Assembly (NCBI GenBank): GCA_003574685.1
Contig: QOCQ01000003.1
Span: 248,001 to 312,000 of the forward strand
Source: Rhodospirillaceae bacterium SYSU D60007
GTDB lineage: Bacteria > Pseudomonadota > Alphaproteobacteria > Reyranellales > Reyranellaceae
DNA: 64,000 nt
Direction of reading: 5' to 3'
The notes beneath the pieces were generated by a model, which saw nothing but the letters and a program-made list of their open reading frames with translations, was not told the DNA's origin and did not search any database. Positions within the stretch are counted from its first letter, which is position 1. Every line of letters starts with the position of its first letter. This document shows, piece after piece, positions 28,882-37,805 of this stretch. The translations under genes were made by a program, and so were the position numbers.

Positions 28882-30303
28882 ATGACCGAACTCTGGCAGC
28901 TCTCGGCCGACACACTGCGCGGCAGGTTCGCACGCAAGGAAGTTTCGCCCGTTGACGTGACGCGCGCCGTGCTGGCGCGCGCCGAGCGGCTGCAACCGAA
29001 ACTGAATGCCTTCATCACCATCTGCCATGACGAGGCGCTGGCAGCGGCGCGCCAAGCCGAGGACGCCGTGATGAAGGGCGAGGCGCAGGGCCTGCTGCAT
29101 GGTGTGCCCTACGCTGTGAAAGATCTGGTGAATACGGCGGGCGTGCGCACGACCTTCGGCTCCCTGCTCTACCAGGACAATGTGCCGGCCGAAGATGCCG
29201 TTGCGGCGGCGCGCATGAAGGCGGCGGGCGGCATCCTGATCGGCAAGACCACCACCCCGGAGTTCGGCCACAAGGCGCTGACGGATGCGCCCCTGTTCGG
29301 CCGCTCCTGCAATGCCTGGCACCAGAGCCGCACATGCGGCGGTTCAAGCGGCGGAGCGGCGGCGGCGATTGCAGCAGGCATAGGGCCCGTCGGCATCGCT
29401 ACAGACGGCGGTGGCTCGACCCGCATCCCGGCGGCCTGCAATGGCGTCGTGGGCATCAAGCCGACGCTGGGCACCATCCCGCACAGCCAGGTGCAGGATG
29501 CGTTCGGCAACTACACCTATGTGACACCGATCTCGCGCACGGTGATGGACACCGCCCTTCAGATGCAGGCCATGGCCGGGCCGCATCCGAGCGATCCGTG
29601 GTCGATCGGCGTGCCGGTGCAGGATTATGTCGCGGCCGCGCAGCCGCAAGGTGATCTGAAGGGCAAGCGTATCCTCTGGTCGCAGACGCTGGGCAACACC
29701 ACGGTAGCCCGTGACGTGCGGACGGCGTTCGAGGCAGCCCTGAACCGGCTGCGCGCGCTGGGCGCCGAGCTGGTCGAGCTGCGTGAAGAACTGCCGGCCA
29801 TGGAGCCGGTGTGGCGGGTGATCAACCACGGCACGTGGCGGGCACGCTTCAGCGACATGATTGCCCGCAGTGGCAACCGGATGACGCCATCGCTGGTGCG
29901 GCAGCTGCAGATGGCCGCCGACTGGAGCGCGGTCGACTACCAGAAGGCGATGTTCGCCCGGGCCGAGATCTTCCGGCGCATCCAGGGCTGGTTCGAAACC
30001 TACGACTGGTTCGTGACCCCGACCCTGACGCGCACGGCTTTGTCCATCGACCAGGATCTGTTCGAACCCATCGAGATCGACGGCCAGGTCGTAGGCGAAC
30101 TGCGCAGCAATCTCTTCCCCTACACCATGCCCTTCAACATCACCGGCCACCCTGCCATCAGCCTGTGCTGCGGCTTCGGCAGCGATGGCCTGCCGATCGG
30201 CCTGCATATCGTCGGCCGCTTCCGCGACGACGCCTCGGTGATCCGCCTCGCAGCGTTGTATGAAGCGAGCGAACGCTGGATGGAGCGCTGGCCGCCGCTG
30301 TGA
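28882..30303 (+). CDS. Amidase (amidase signature family)
   Basis: 473 residues from ATG 28882; GTG 28864 would add six residues. The catalytic triad regions are clear: the Lys in GVPYAVKDLVNTAG (about 76), the cis-Ser in CGGSSGGAAAAIA, and the nucleophilic Ser in DGGGSTRIPAACNG (about 174). The C-terminal PFNITGHPAISLCCGF is typical. The enzyme hydrolyses a C-N amide bond in the cytosol. The substrate cannot be read from sequence, and GatA of tRNA amidation is excluded by the absence of gatB/gatC context. It converges with the dioxygenase gene, 2 bp apart. Confidence 0.92.
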   Translation: MTELWQLSADTLRGRFARKEVSPVDVTRAVLARAERLQPKLNAFITICHDEALAAARQAEDAVMKGEAQGLLHGVPYAVKDLVNTAGVRTTFGSLLYQDNVPAEDAVAAARMKAAGGILIGKTTTPEFGHKALTDAPLFGRSCNAWHQSRTCGGSSGGAAAAIAAGIGPVGIATDGGGSTRIPAACNGVVGIKPTLGTIPHSQVQDAFGNYTYVTPISRTVMDTALQMQAMAGPHPSDPWSIGVPVQDYVAAAQPQGDLKGKRILWSQTLGNTTVARDVRTAFEAALNRLRALGAELVELREELPAMEPVWRVINHGTWRARFSDMIARSGNRMTPSLVRQLQMAADWSAVDYQKAMFARAEIFRRIQGWFETYDWFVTPTLTRTALSIDQDLFEPIEIDGQVVGELRSNLFPYTMPFNITGHPAISLCCGFGSDGLPIGLHIVGRFRDDASVIRLAALYEASERWMERWPPL

Positions 30304-30305
30304 GC

Positions 30306-31157
30306 TCAGGCCGGACGGTCGCCGGCGAGCGTAATGCGGTGCAGCACGCGACGGTAGCCGTGATAGTCGTTGAGGGGATTGTGCAGGGTGCAGCGGTTGT
30401 CCCACAGCGCCAGCGAGCCCACCTGCCAGCGGAAGCGGCAGGTAAACTCCGGCCGCACCTGGTGCTGGAACAGGAATTCGAGCAGCGGCTGGCTTTCGCG
30501 CTCGGTCCAGCCCCTGAAGCCGGTTGTGTGTCCGACATTCACATAGAGCGACTTGCGGCCCGTTTCGGGGTGTGTGCGCACCACCGGATGCTCGGCGATC
30601 AGAGTCTTCTGTTCCTCGCCCGCTGCCTTCAGCCGGTCCTCCCGGGTGCGCGAGGCCTCGGCCTTGAGCGATGAACTGATGCCTGTCAGCCCGTCCAGCA
30701 TTGCGCGCATGCCGGCCGACAGCATCTCGTAGGCCAGGTACTGATTGGCAAATTCCGTGTCGCCGCCATAGGGCGGAATCTCCTGCGCATAGAGCATGCT
30801 CGCCATCGGCGGACGCTCCAGGTAGGTCGTATCGGAGTGCCAGATGCCGCCGAAGTTCGTGCGTTCGTGTTCCAGCTTCACCACGGGCGTGATCAGCGGG
30901 AAATCGGGCAATCCCTTGAGCTGCGGGTATTCCATCGGCTGCCCCAGCCACCGCGCGAAGGCGAGCTGTTGTGCCGGGCTCAGTTGCTGGTCGCGGAAGA
31001 ACACCACGAGATGATCGAGCCACGCCTGGCGGATCTCGGTCATCACGTCGTCATCGGGCTCGCGCGCCAGATTGACGCCATGCAGCTCCGCGCCCAGCGC
31101 GCCGGCAATCGGCCGCACCTCGATGTGGCGATAATTGCGCAGCACCCGCTGGGTCAT
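30306..31157 (-). CDS. TauD/TfdA-family Fe(II)/2-oxoglutarate dioxygenase
   Basis: 283 residues. The iron-binding facial triad is visible: His and Asp in GGIWHSDTTYLERPP (about 97-111) and the distal His in WDNRCTLHNPLNDY or, in the family position, that same WDN...H block. The Arg that binds 2-oxoglutarate follows in YRRVLHRITLAGDRP. The N-terminal RPIAGALGAELHGVNL is the usual TauD opening. It hydroxylates a sulfonate, ether or similar substrate, consuming 2-oxoglutarate and O2. Its ATG overlaps the enoyl-CoA hydratase stop by 4 bp, so the two are co-translated. Confidence 0.92.
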   Translation of the reverse strand: MTQRVLRNYRHIEVRPIAGALGAELHGVNLAREPDDDVMTEIRQAWLDHLVVFFRDQQLSPAQQLAFARWLGQPMEYPQLKGLPDFPLITPVVKLEHERTNFGGIWHSDTTYLERPPMASMLYAQEIPPYGGDTEFANQYLAYEMLSAGMRAMLDGLTGISSSLKAEASRTREDRLKAAGEEQKTLIAEHPVVRTHPETGRKSLYVNVGHTTGFRGWTERESQPLLEFLFQHQVRPEFTCRFRWQVGSLALWDNRCTLHNPLNDYHGYRRVLHRITLAGDRPA

Positions 31158-32002
31158 GCTTCCCTCTCACCGTCGGCCTGATCGCTGCTGTGCGCCGCCG
31201 CCCAGGGCGGCGTCTTCTTGTCGAGAAACGCCTTCATGCCCGCCTGGGTGTCGGGCCGCCGCAGCAGACCGACCAGCGCTGCCGCGGCGTCGTCCAGTAC
31301 CTGGCCGTCGTCCTGCCGGATGCTGGCCAGAACCAGACGCTTCACGGCCGCCAGCGCCGCCGGCGCGTTCCGCCGGATATCGGCGATCGCCACATGCAGC
31401 ACCACGTTGGCCTGATCGTGGGTTTCGCAGAGGTGCCGGCCGATTCCCAGGGCCATTGCTTCCTGGGCGCCAATGACGCGGCCTGTCACCGCCAGTTCGC
31501 GCAGCGGCCCCTCGCCGATCCGTCGGGCTATAAAGGGCAGGACCTGCGATGCGATGAAGCCGCTGCGTGGCTCGGGGATGCCGAACCGCGCGCTTTGCAT
31601 CAGGATCACGATATCGGCGCAGCAGGCGATGCCGAAGCCGCCGCCCACGGCTGGGCCCTCGACGATGGCGATCACCGGGATCGGCAGATTGTTCAGCGCC
31701 GTCAGCACGTCGCCGAAGACGCGGTATGGCGCCACCAGCGGGTCCGGTTGGCCGGTGGGGGCAGCGGGCGGCATATCCGCCATGGCACCAATATCGCCGC
31801 CGGCACAGAACGAACCGCCACTGCCGCGCAGTACCAGCACGCGGATGGACTCGTCGGCCTGCACCCGGGCGATGGCGTCGCCGATTTCCAGCATCATGGC
31901 GTGGGTCAGCGCATTGCGCCGGTGCGGCCGGTTGAAGGTCAGGCGCGCCACATCCGCCGTGCGGGCCAGCAGGATGGTCTCATAGGAGGGAAACTCCGAC
32001 AT
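31154..32002 (-). CDS. Enoyl-CoA hydratase/isomerase family protein
   Basis: 282 residues, crotonase fold. The first oxyanion-hole strand is LRGSGGSFCAGGDIGAMAD (about 59-77), and the second is EGPAVGGGFGIACCADIVI (about 115-133). RFGIPEPRSGF follows with a Glu at the position often catalytic. The family hydrates, isomerises or hydrolyses acyl-CoA thioesters. It is the first gene of a two-gene leftward unit with the TauD-family dioxygenase, an unusual pair. Divergent mepA begins 78 bp away. Confidence 0.92.
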   Translation of the reverse strand: MSEFPSYETILLARTADVARLTFNRPHRRNALTHAMMLEIGDAIARVQADESIRVLVLRGSGGSFCAGGDIGAMADMPPAAPTGQPDPLVAPYRVFGDVLTALNNLPIPVIAIVEGPAVGGGFGIACCADIVILMQSARFGIPEPRSGFIASQVLPFIARRIGEGPLRELAVTGRVIGAQEAMALGIGRHLCETHDQANVVLHVAIADIRRNAPAALAAVKRLVLASIRQDDGQVLDDAAAALVGLLRRPDTQAGMKAFLDKKTPPWAAAHSSDQADGEREA

Positions 32003-32080
32003 GGCTGGAGTCTAGTCGAGGCGCTATACTGGTGAAAGGTCGCAACGGCATGGCCCGCATGCCGGCTCTCGAGGTGACCC

Positions 32081-32935
32081 ATGATGTCGCGTACAGTTCG
32101 GGTAGTTCTCGCCGCGCTTCTTCTCCTCCTGCCCGCCGGCGCCCTGGCCCAGGGCGACCTGACGTTCGCGTCGCTCAACACGCCGAGCAACGGCCCGGGG
32201 CGCGTGATCGGCGGCTATGCCGGCGGTTGCATCAGCGGCGCCGTGCCGCTGCCCCTGGAAGGGGCCGGCTACGAGGTGATCCGGGTCAGCCGCAACCGCT
32301 ACTGGGGGCACGTCAGCACGATCCGCTTCGTGCAGGAGTTCGGGCGGCAGGTACGCGCCAGCCGGCTGCCGAATGTCTACATCGGCGACCTCTCGCAGCC
32401 GCGCGGTGGGCGCATGGGCTTCGGCCATGCCAGCCACCAGACAGGCCTGGACGTCGATATTTGGTTCGAGCTGTCGCCCAAGCCGCGCCTGCCGGCCGAG
32501 GCGCGGGAGGAGCCGGTGCTGCGCTCTCTCGTCCTGCCGCACGAGGTTGGCATTGATCCCACGGTCTGGCAGGCCGGCCACGCCCTGCTGCTGCGCATGG
32601 CAGCGGAATATCCCGGCGTCGAGCGCATCTTCGTCAACAAGTGGATCAAGCGGCACCTGTGCCTGACAACCCGGGGCGATCGGAGCTGGCTGCACAAGAT
32701 CGTGCCGTGGTTCGGGCACGACGCGCATTTCCACGTGCGCCTGGCTTGCCCGGCCGACAGCCCGGAATGCGTGCGCCAGACGCCCGTGCCGGGGGGCGAT
32801 GGCTGCGGCAAGGCGCTCGACGACTGGTTCCGTCCCCCACCGCCGCAGCCGGACCGCGTGATCCCCACGCCCCCGGTCCGCCCCCGCCCGCCCCGCTATC
32901 CCGCGGCCTGCCAGTCCGTCCTCAACGCGCCGTAA
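32081..32935 (+). CDS. mepA: Penicillin-insensitive murein endopeptidase MepA
   Basis: 284 residues, Shine-Dalgarno gaggtg. A signal peptide (VVLAALLLLLPAGALAQ) is cleaved near residue 24, so the enzyme is periplasmic. The LAS-type zinc site is present: GHASHQTGLDVDIWF (about 112-126) with His and Asp ligands, and WFGHDAHFHVRLACP (about 206-220) with the H-x-H. MepA cleaves the D-alanyl-meso-diaminopimelate cross-links of peptidoglycan. The C-terminal ~40 residues are Pro/Arg-rich (PPPQPDRVIPTPPVRPRPP) and look disordered; such tails vary within the family. An inverted repeat follows in the convergent gap. Confidence 0.93.
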   Translation: MMSRTVRVVLAALLLLLPAGALAQGDLTFASLNTPSNGPGRVIGGYAGGCISGAVPLPLEGAGYEVIRVSRNRYWGHVSTIRFVQEFGRQVRASRLPNVYIGDLSQPRGGRMGFGHASHQTGLDVDIWFELSPKPRLPAEAREEPVLRSLVLPHEVGIDPTVWQAGHALLLRMAAEYPGVERIFVNKWIKRHLCLTTRGDRSWLHKIVPWFGHDAHFHVRLACPADSPECVRQTPVPGGDGCGKALDDWFRPPPPQPDRVIPTPPVRPRPPRYPAACQSVLNAP

Positions 32936-32957
32936 CGAGGCACGACGTCGAAAAAGC

Positions 32958-33042
32958 CTTCATGGTGAGCCTGTCGAACCATGAAGGCGTCACACGGCTG
33001 CCGGTGCGAGCCGCTTCATGGTTCGACAAGCTCACCATGAAG
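32958..33042. repeat. Inverted pair of a 29-bp element in a convergent gap
   Basis: Two 29-bp units lie at 32958-32986 and 33014-33042 in opposite orientation and differ at one base. Each unit also has its own 8-bp inverted ends (CTTCATGG and CCATGAAG) around a GTGAGC-TGTCGAA core. The pair fills the gap between the mepA stop and the ABC permease stop and could fold into one long hairpin on either strand. I recall similar dispersed elements in several proteobacterial genomes, but copy number here cannot be tested. Confidence 0.85.
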
Positions 33043-33047
33043 CGGTG

Positions 33048-33866
33048 TCATTCGCCCTGGGTGGCGAGCAGGCCCTTGCGGCGGGCGCCGTTGAAGAGCC
33101 AGAGGAAGATGCCGAAGCCGATGGCGAGGTACACCAGGCTCAGCGCCACAGCGCCAGCCAGCAGGTCCACCCTGACCGCTTCCCGCGCCAGCACGTCGCG
33201 CATCCCTTCGAACACGTAGGCGGGCGGCAGCGCCCACGCGACGACCTGCAGCCATTCGGGCAGCACGTTGACGGGGTAGTAGACGCCGCTGACGGGCAGC
33301 AAGATGAAGACCGCCGCCCAGGCGAAGGTTTCGGCGCCCAGCCCCTTGCGCAGCACCATGCCCGAAATTGCAAGCCCGACTCCCCAGCCGAACATTTGTA
33401 GCGTGAAGAAGAAGGCCAGCAGCGGCCATCCCAGCGAGTAGATAGAGAAGCCGAAGAACGCGATGGCAAGCAGCGTCACCGGCACCATGCCGACGATGGT
33501 GCGGATCAGGCTCATCGTGACGATCCCGGCCGCGAACTCGATCGGCCGCAGCGGGCTTGCGAACAGGTGGCCCAGATTGCGCGACCACATCTCCTCAAGG
33601 AAGGAGATCGACAGGCCAAGCTGCCCGCGCACCAGCACGTCCCACAGCAGCATGCCGGCGATCAGCACGCCGAATGCCTGCGCCACGTAGTTCGCCTGCT
33701 TCGACAGGAACTCGCTGAGGAAGCCCCACATCACCATCTGCACGGCCGGCCAGTAGGCAAGCTCGAGGATGCGCAGCCACGAGCCGCGCAGGATGTACCA
33801 GTGGCGCAGCACCAGCGCCGCCACGCGGCTGAACGGCGATCCGTGCGATACGGCAGCTTGCATCAT
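33048..33866 (-). CDS. ABC-2 type transporter permease
   Basis: 272 residues with about six hydrophobic segments in the ABC-2 layout. The cytosolic N-terminus VLRHWYILRGSWLRI leads into the first helix (LAYWPAVQMVMWGFL), and GHLFASPLRPIEF is a coupling-helix-like loop. The final residues are basic. It should pair with the ATPase encoded immediately upstream, whose stop overlaps its start by 4 bp. NodJ/YadH-like exporters have this form; the cargo (lipid-linked sugar, polysaccharide, drug) is unknown. Confidence 0.88.
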   Translation of the reverse strand: MMQAAVSHGSPFSRVAALVLRHWYILRGSWLRILELAYWPAVQMVMWGFLSEFLSKQANYVAQAFGVLIAGMLLWDVLVRGQLGLSISFLEEMWSRNLGHLFASPLRPIEFAAGIVTMSLIRTIVGMVPVTLLAIAFFGFSIYSLGWPLLAFFFTLQMFGWGVGLAISGMVLRKGLGAETFAWAAVFILLPVSGVYYPVNVLPEWLQVVAWALPPAYVFEGMRDVLAREAVRVDLLAGAVALSLVYLAIGFGIFLWLFNGARRKGLLATQGE

Positions 33867-34630
33867 CGCACCGGCTCCATCTTGCGCAGTTCCTCCACGC
33901 TGCGCTTGCGCCCGCGGGCCATGTCCAGGAAGACCTCCTCCATCGTGTCACGTCCGAAGCGCGCGATCAGGTCGGCCGGCGAGCCCCGGTCGAAAACCTT
34001 GCCGGTCTGCATCAGGATCACGTCATCACACAGCCGCTCGACCTCCAGCATGTTGTGCGACGCCAGCAGGATGGTGGCGCCGGTCTTGCGCTGGTAGTCC
34101 TTCAGGAAGGTACGCACCCAATCGGCCGTGTCGGGGTCGAGCGAAGCGGTCGGCTCGTCGAGCAGCAGCACCGCCGGGCTGTTGACCAGGGCTTTTGCCA
34201 GCGTCACCCGCGTCTTCTGTCCCGACGAGAGGTGGCCGAAAGGCCGGTCGAGGTGCTCGGCCAGATCGAGTTGGTCCGCCAGTTCGGCAATGCGCCGTGG
34301 CAGGTTTTCCACGCCGTACAGGCGGCCATACACGGCGAGATTCTGGCGCGCCGTCAGACGGTGCGGCAGATCCACGTAGGGCGACGACAGGTTCATGCGC
34401 GGCAATGCCCGGAAGCGGTGGCGCAGCATGTCCTCGCCCAGGATTCTGACCTGTCCCGAAGTCGGCACCAGCAAGCCCAACAGCATGGAGATCGTCGTTG
34501 TCTTGCCGGCGCCATTACCGCCCAGCAGGCCAAGAACCGCGCCGCCCGACACCGCAAAGGTCAGGTCATCGACGGCAACGATCTTGCCGTACTCCTTGCG
34601 CAGATGGAGTACATCGATGGCGGCGTACAT
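33863..34630 (-). CDS. ABC transporter ATP-binding protein
   Basis: 255 residues with all nucleotide-binding motifs: LLGGNGAGKTTTISMLLG (Walker A, about 34-51), HLSSGQKTRVTLAKAL (signature, about 133-148), LLLDEPTASLDPD (Walker B, about 153-165), and LLASHNMLEVERL (switch His). It energises the ABC-2 permease encoded 4 bp into its end. The aminotransferase gene ends 9 bp upstream of its ATG, so three leftward genes form one probable operon. Exporter subfamilies related to NodI and YhaQ-like systems fit best. Confidence 0.93.
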   Translation of the reverse strand: MYAAIDVLHLRKEYGKIVAVDDLTFAVSGGAVLGLLGGNGAGKTTTISMLLGLLVPTSGQVRILGEDMLRHRFRALPRMNLSSPYVDLPHRLTARQNLAVYGRLYGVENLPRRIAELADQLDLAEHLDRPFGHLSSGQKTRVTLAKALVNSPAVLLLDEPTASLDPDTADWVRTFLKDYQRKTGATILLASHNMLEVERLCDDVILMQTGKVFDRGSPADLIARFGRDTMEEVFLDMARGRKRSVEELRKMEPVR

Positions 34631-34639
34631 GGTGCGAAC

Positions 34640-35857
34640 TCAGGCGGCGCGGCCGGTACCATTGACGGTGGCGCGAATGCCAGCCTCGATCCTGTCCATG
34701 GCGGTGCTCAGCCGTTCGGTGCCTGCGGCAAAGCACAGGCGGAAATTGCCCTCACCGCCGGGTCCAAACGCCACGCCGGGCGCGATGCCGACGCGATAGT
34801 CGGTCACCAGCTTCTTGGCGAACGCGAGACTATCGTCGATGCCGTCGACCGAGAAGAAGGCATAGAACGCCGCCTCGGGCCGCGCGACCTTCACCTGCGG
34901 CAACGCCGACAGGCGCTGGAACACCAGCTCGCCCCCTGCCCGGCAGCGATCGACCATCGTCTTCACGAACGCATCGCCCTGCTCGATGGCCGCGACCGCG
35001 CCGCGCTGCAGGAAGGCCGGCGAGCCGCTGAGGTTGAACTGAAGCAGTTTGGCGATCTCCTCGCCGAAGCTGTTCGGTGAGGTCATCCAGCCCAGCCGCC
35101 AGCCGGTCATCGCCCAGGGCTTCGAGAAGCTCTGCAGCACGATCAGCGGATCGTCCGCCGTGGCATGCTCCAGGAAGGAAGGCGCATGCGGCGCGTTGTA
35201 GACAATGCGCGCATAGACTTCATCGGCCATCACCCAGATGCCGCGCTTGCGGGCAAAGTCGAGGATCGCTCTCTGCTGCGCCGAAGGCATCGTCCAGCCC
35301 GTGGGATTGCTGGGCGAGTTCACGAAGATGGCCCTGGTTCGCTCGTCGACCGCGCCGAACAGCTGGTCGAGATCCAGCGCCCAGTTCACGCCGTCCTTGC
35401 GCTCCAGCAACACGGGCTTGCTGACGCCGCGCACGATGCTGAGCGCCGAGACGATGTTGGGCCACACCGGCGAGATGATCACGATGTTGTCGCCCGGATC
35501 GATCAGAGCCTGGCAGGTCAGGATGATCGCCTGCATGCCCGACCCGGTTACAGTGATCCGGTCCGCCGCGCAGTCGATCCTGTAGAGCGAGGCCGTGTAA
35601 CGCGCGATGGCCTCGCGCAGCTCGGGGATGCCGCGCTGCCAGGTGTAGAACGTTTCGCCCGCATGCATCGCGCGTTCGGCCGCATCGCAGATGAAGCGTG
35701 GCGTCGGCAGATCGCCTTCGCCGAACCACAGCGCAATCACATCGGGATCGCCGCGGCCCACCGCGGCAACGTCGCCGATCCGCGAGGTCGGGATATCGGC
35801 GATGTAGCCGCTGATCGGCGCCTTCGTGCCAGGCAGGACGGTACGGGCGGGCAGCAT
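34640..35857 (-). CDS. PLP-dependent class I/II aminotransferase
   Basis: 405 residues from ATG 35857, which has gagcgag upstream; a TTG seven codons earlier is less likely. Fold-type I motifs are present: FGEGDLPTPRFICDAAERAM, TVTGSGMQAIIL for phosphate binding, VNSPSNPTGWTM, the Asp in GIWVMADEVYARIVY, and the Schiff-base Lys in LQSFSKPWAMTGWRLGW (about 239). It transfers an amino group to a 2-oxo acid; the aspartate/aromatic/alanine-type choice is open. It precedes the ABC exporter genes and is divergent from the deacetylase pair. Confidence 0.93.
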   Translation of the reverse strand: MLPARTVLPGTKAPISGYIADIPTSRIGDVAAVGRGDPDVIALWFGEGDLPTPRFICDAAERAMHAGETFYTWQRGIPELREAIARYTASLYRIDCAADRITVTGSGMQAIILTCQALIDPGDNIVIISPVWPNIVSALSIVRGVSKPVLLERKDGVNWALDLDQLFGAVDERTRAIFVNSPSNPTGWTMPSAQQRAILDFARKRGIWVMADEVYARIVYNAPHAPSFLEHATADDPLIVLQSFSKPWAMTGWRLGWMTSPNSFGEEIAKLLQFNLSGSPAFLQRGAVAAIEQGDAFVKTMVDRCRAGGELVFQRLSALPQVKVARPEAAFYAFFSVDGIDDSLAFAKKLVTDYRVGIAPGVAFGPGGEGNFRLCFAAGTERLSTAMDRIEAGIRATVNGTGRAA

Positions 35858-36022
35858 CAAAAAATCTCGCTCTATCAAATACTTGGCGTAAGTCTCGCCG
35901 GGTCGAAGGGGCGCACTATGTCAGGGCCCGCAGCCGACCTCAAGGCCGCTCCCCGGCATGTATCGAACTGGTGTGCACGTGCTTACGTGCTAGCCTTCGC
36001 GCGCCATGCATCGAGAAAGCCC

Positions 36023-36928
36023 GTGATCGATCCCGAACAGCGCTTCTCTTACTCACCCATCGTCGAGCGCCCAAGGTGGACGTGGCCTGATGAGGCGCGC
36101 GTTGCCGTCTGGGTGGTGCCCAACATCGAGCATTACGAATACCTGCCGGCGGAGGTGCGCGTGCGCAATCCTTGGCCGCGCCAGCCGCATCCCGACATCC
36201 TCGGCTATGGCGGCCGGGACTACGGCAACCGCGTCGGCCTGTGGCGCATGTTCGAGGTTCTGGACAAGCACGACATCCGCTGCACGGTGTCGCTGTCGCT
36301 GTCCGTGATCGAGATGTATCCGGAGATCCTCGAAGCGATGGAGGCGCGCAACTGGGAATACATGTCCCATGGCCTCTACAACACGCGCTACCACTGGAAC
36401 TACAGCGAGGAAGAGGAGCGCGCGGCCATCGCGCAATGCTGCCAGATCCATGAGCGGCTGACCGGCCGCCGGCTGCGCGGCTGGTTCTCGCCGGCGGTGT
36501 CGTTCACCGCCAACACACCCGACCTCGTCGCCGAAGCCGGCATCACCTACTACTGCGACTTCTATCACGACGACCAGCCCACCCCGATCCGCGTGCGCAG
36601 CGGCAGCCTGGTTACCATCCCCTACTCCATGGATATCAACGACGCGATGATCTATCGCCAGCCCTTCGAGGCGCCCGAGTTCGCGCAGATGATCATCGAC
36701 CATTTCGATGTCGTTTACCGCGAAGGCGCCCACCAGCCGCGCGTGATGTGCATTGCGCTGCACCCCTACATGATGGGCGCGCCGCACCGGCTGAAGCACC
36801 TCGACCGCGCGCTGGCGTATATCCGCAGCCACGGCGATGCGTGGATCACCACCGGCGCGGAGATCGCCGACTGGTATATCGCGCACGGGCTTGCCGGGTA
36901 TAGGGAACACCTGGGGGCCGAAGCGTGA
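36023..36928 (+). CDS. Polysaccharide deacetylase-family protein (PuuE-like), first of a pair
   Basis: About 301 residues from GTG 36023 (gagaaag upstream, product begins MIDPEQRFSYSPIVERP). ATG 35918 would add 35 residues of doubtful sequence. The NodB-type barrel includes VAVWVVPNIEHYEYLP near the N-terminus, YGNRVGLWRMFEVLDKHDIR, and YMSHGLYNTRYHWN with possible metal-binding histidines. This layout is that of allantoinase PuuE-like cytosolic deacetylases acting on small C-N substrates rather than secreted chitin deacetylases. There is no signal peptide. Its TGA shares one base with the ATG of the second copy, so they are translated together. Confidence 0.85.
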   Translation: MIDPEQRFSYSPIVERPRWTWPDEARVAVWVVPNIEHYEYLPAEVRVRNPWPRQPHPDILGYGGRDYGNRVGLWRMFEVLDKHDIRCTVSLSLSVIEMYPEILEAMEARNWEYMSHGLYNTRYHWNYSEEEERAAIAQCCQIHERLTGRRLRGWFSPAVSFTANTPDLVAEAGITYYCDFYHDDQPTPIRVRSGSLVTIPYSMDINDAMIYRQPFEAPEFAQMIIDHFDVVYREGAHQPRVMCIALHPYMMGAPHRLKHLDRALAYIRSHGDAWITTGAEIADWYIAHGLAGYREHLGAEA

Positions 36929-37800
36929 TGGACAACCCCTACTACGCGTTCGCGCCGATCGACCGGCGGCCGCCGCTGGCATGGCCGCAGGGGCATCGCA
37001 TCGCCTTCTGGGTCATGCTGGCGATCGAATACTGGGAATTGAAGGCGCCGCCGGGCTCACACAAGGATCCGCGGTTCGTCGGCGAATACGGCAGCTATGA
37101 CCCGGATTACCGGACATGGACCCAGCGGGAGTATGGCAACCGGGTCGGCATCTTCCGCGTGTTCGAGGTGCTCGACCGCTACGGCATCAGAGCCACCGTT
37201 GCGCTCAACAGCGCCGCGGCCCGGCGTTATCCCGGACTTGTCGAGGAGTGCCGCCAGCGCGGCTACGAGTTCATCGGCCATGGCAGCCATGCCACACGCA
37301 TGCTGACCAGCAAGATGAGCGAGGACGAGGAACGCGCCGCCATCCGCGACGCCCTCGATACGCTGGGGCGTACCACGGGCAAGCGGCCGCGGGGCTGGCA
37401 CAGCCAGGATTTCGGCGAGTCCGATCGCACGCCGCGCCTGCTCGCCGAAGCCGGCCTCGATTTCGTCGCCGACTGGCCCAATGACGACCAGCCCTACCGC
37501 ATGCTGCTGAACCGTCCCTTCGTCTCGCTGCCGACGCAGCCCGAATGGGACGACGTGCAGCTCCTGTGGCTGCGGCGCGCCGCCATGCCCCGCTACCCGG
37601 CGATTGTCGGAGAAGCCTTCGACACGCTCTACGACGAAGGCGGCCGGGTGTTCTGCCTGGCGCTGCATCCGTGGCTGATCGGCATGGCCCACCGCATCCG
37701 CTACCTCGATGAAGCGCTGCAGCGCATCACCCGCAAGCCCGGCATCTGGCAAGCCACGGCAAGCGAAATCGTCGACGCTTTCAACGAGACCCAGGCCTAG
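36928..37800 (+). CDS. Polysaccharide deacetylase-family protein (PuuE-like), second of a pair
   Basis: 290 residues from ATG 36928 (TGATG overlap with the first copy). It aligns by eye with its neighbour: IAFWVMLAIEYWELK matches VAVWVVPNIEHYEYL, YGNRVGIFRVFEVLDRYGIR is nearly identical, FIGHGSHATRMLT carries the histidine block, and RPRGWHSQDFGESDRTP replaces RLRGWFSPAVSFTANTP. The last ~40 residues (FCLALHPWLIGMAHRIRYL) also correspond. A tandem duplication with divergence is the simple reading, possibly giving a heteromer. The substrate is unknown; PuuE relatives open ureide rings. Confidence 0.85.
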   Translation: MDNPYYAFAPIDRRPPLAWPQGHRIAFWVMLAIEYWELKAPPGSHKDPRFVGEYGSYDPDYRTWTQREYGNRVGIFRVFEVLDRYGIRATVALNSAAARRYPGLVEECRQRGYEFIGHGSHATRMLTSKMSEDEERAAIRDALDTLGRTTGKRPRGWHSQDFGESDRTPRLLAEAGLDFVADWPNDDQPYRMLLNRPFVSLPTQPEWDDVQLLWLRRAAMPRYPAIVGEAFDTLYDEGGRVFCLALHPWLIGMAHRIRYLDEALQRITRKPGIWQATASEIVDAFNETQA

Positions 37801-37805
37801 CCGAT

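Noticed and set aside
35165-36022. Long N-terminal extension of the first deacetylase.
   Set aside because: It runs antisense through the aminotransferase gene, has no family similarity, and a start with Shine-Dalgarno exists at 36023.
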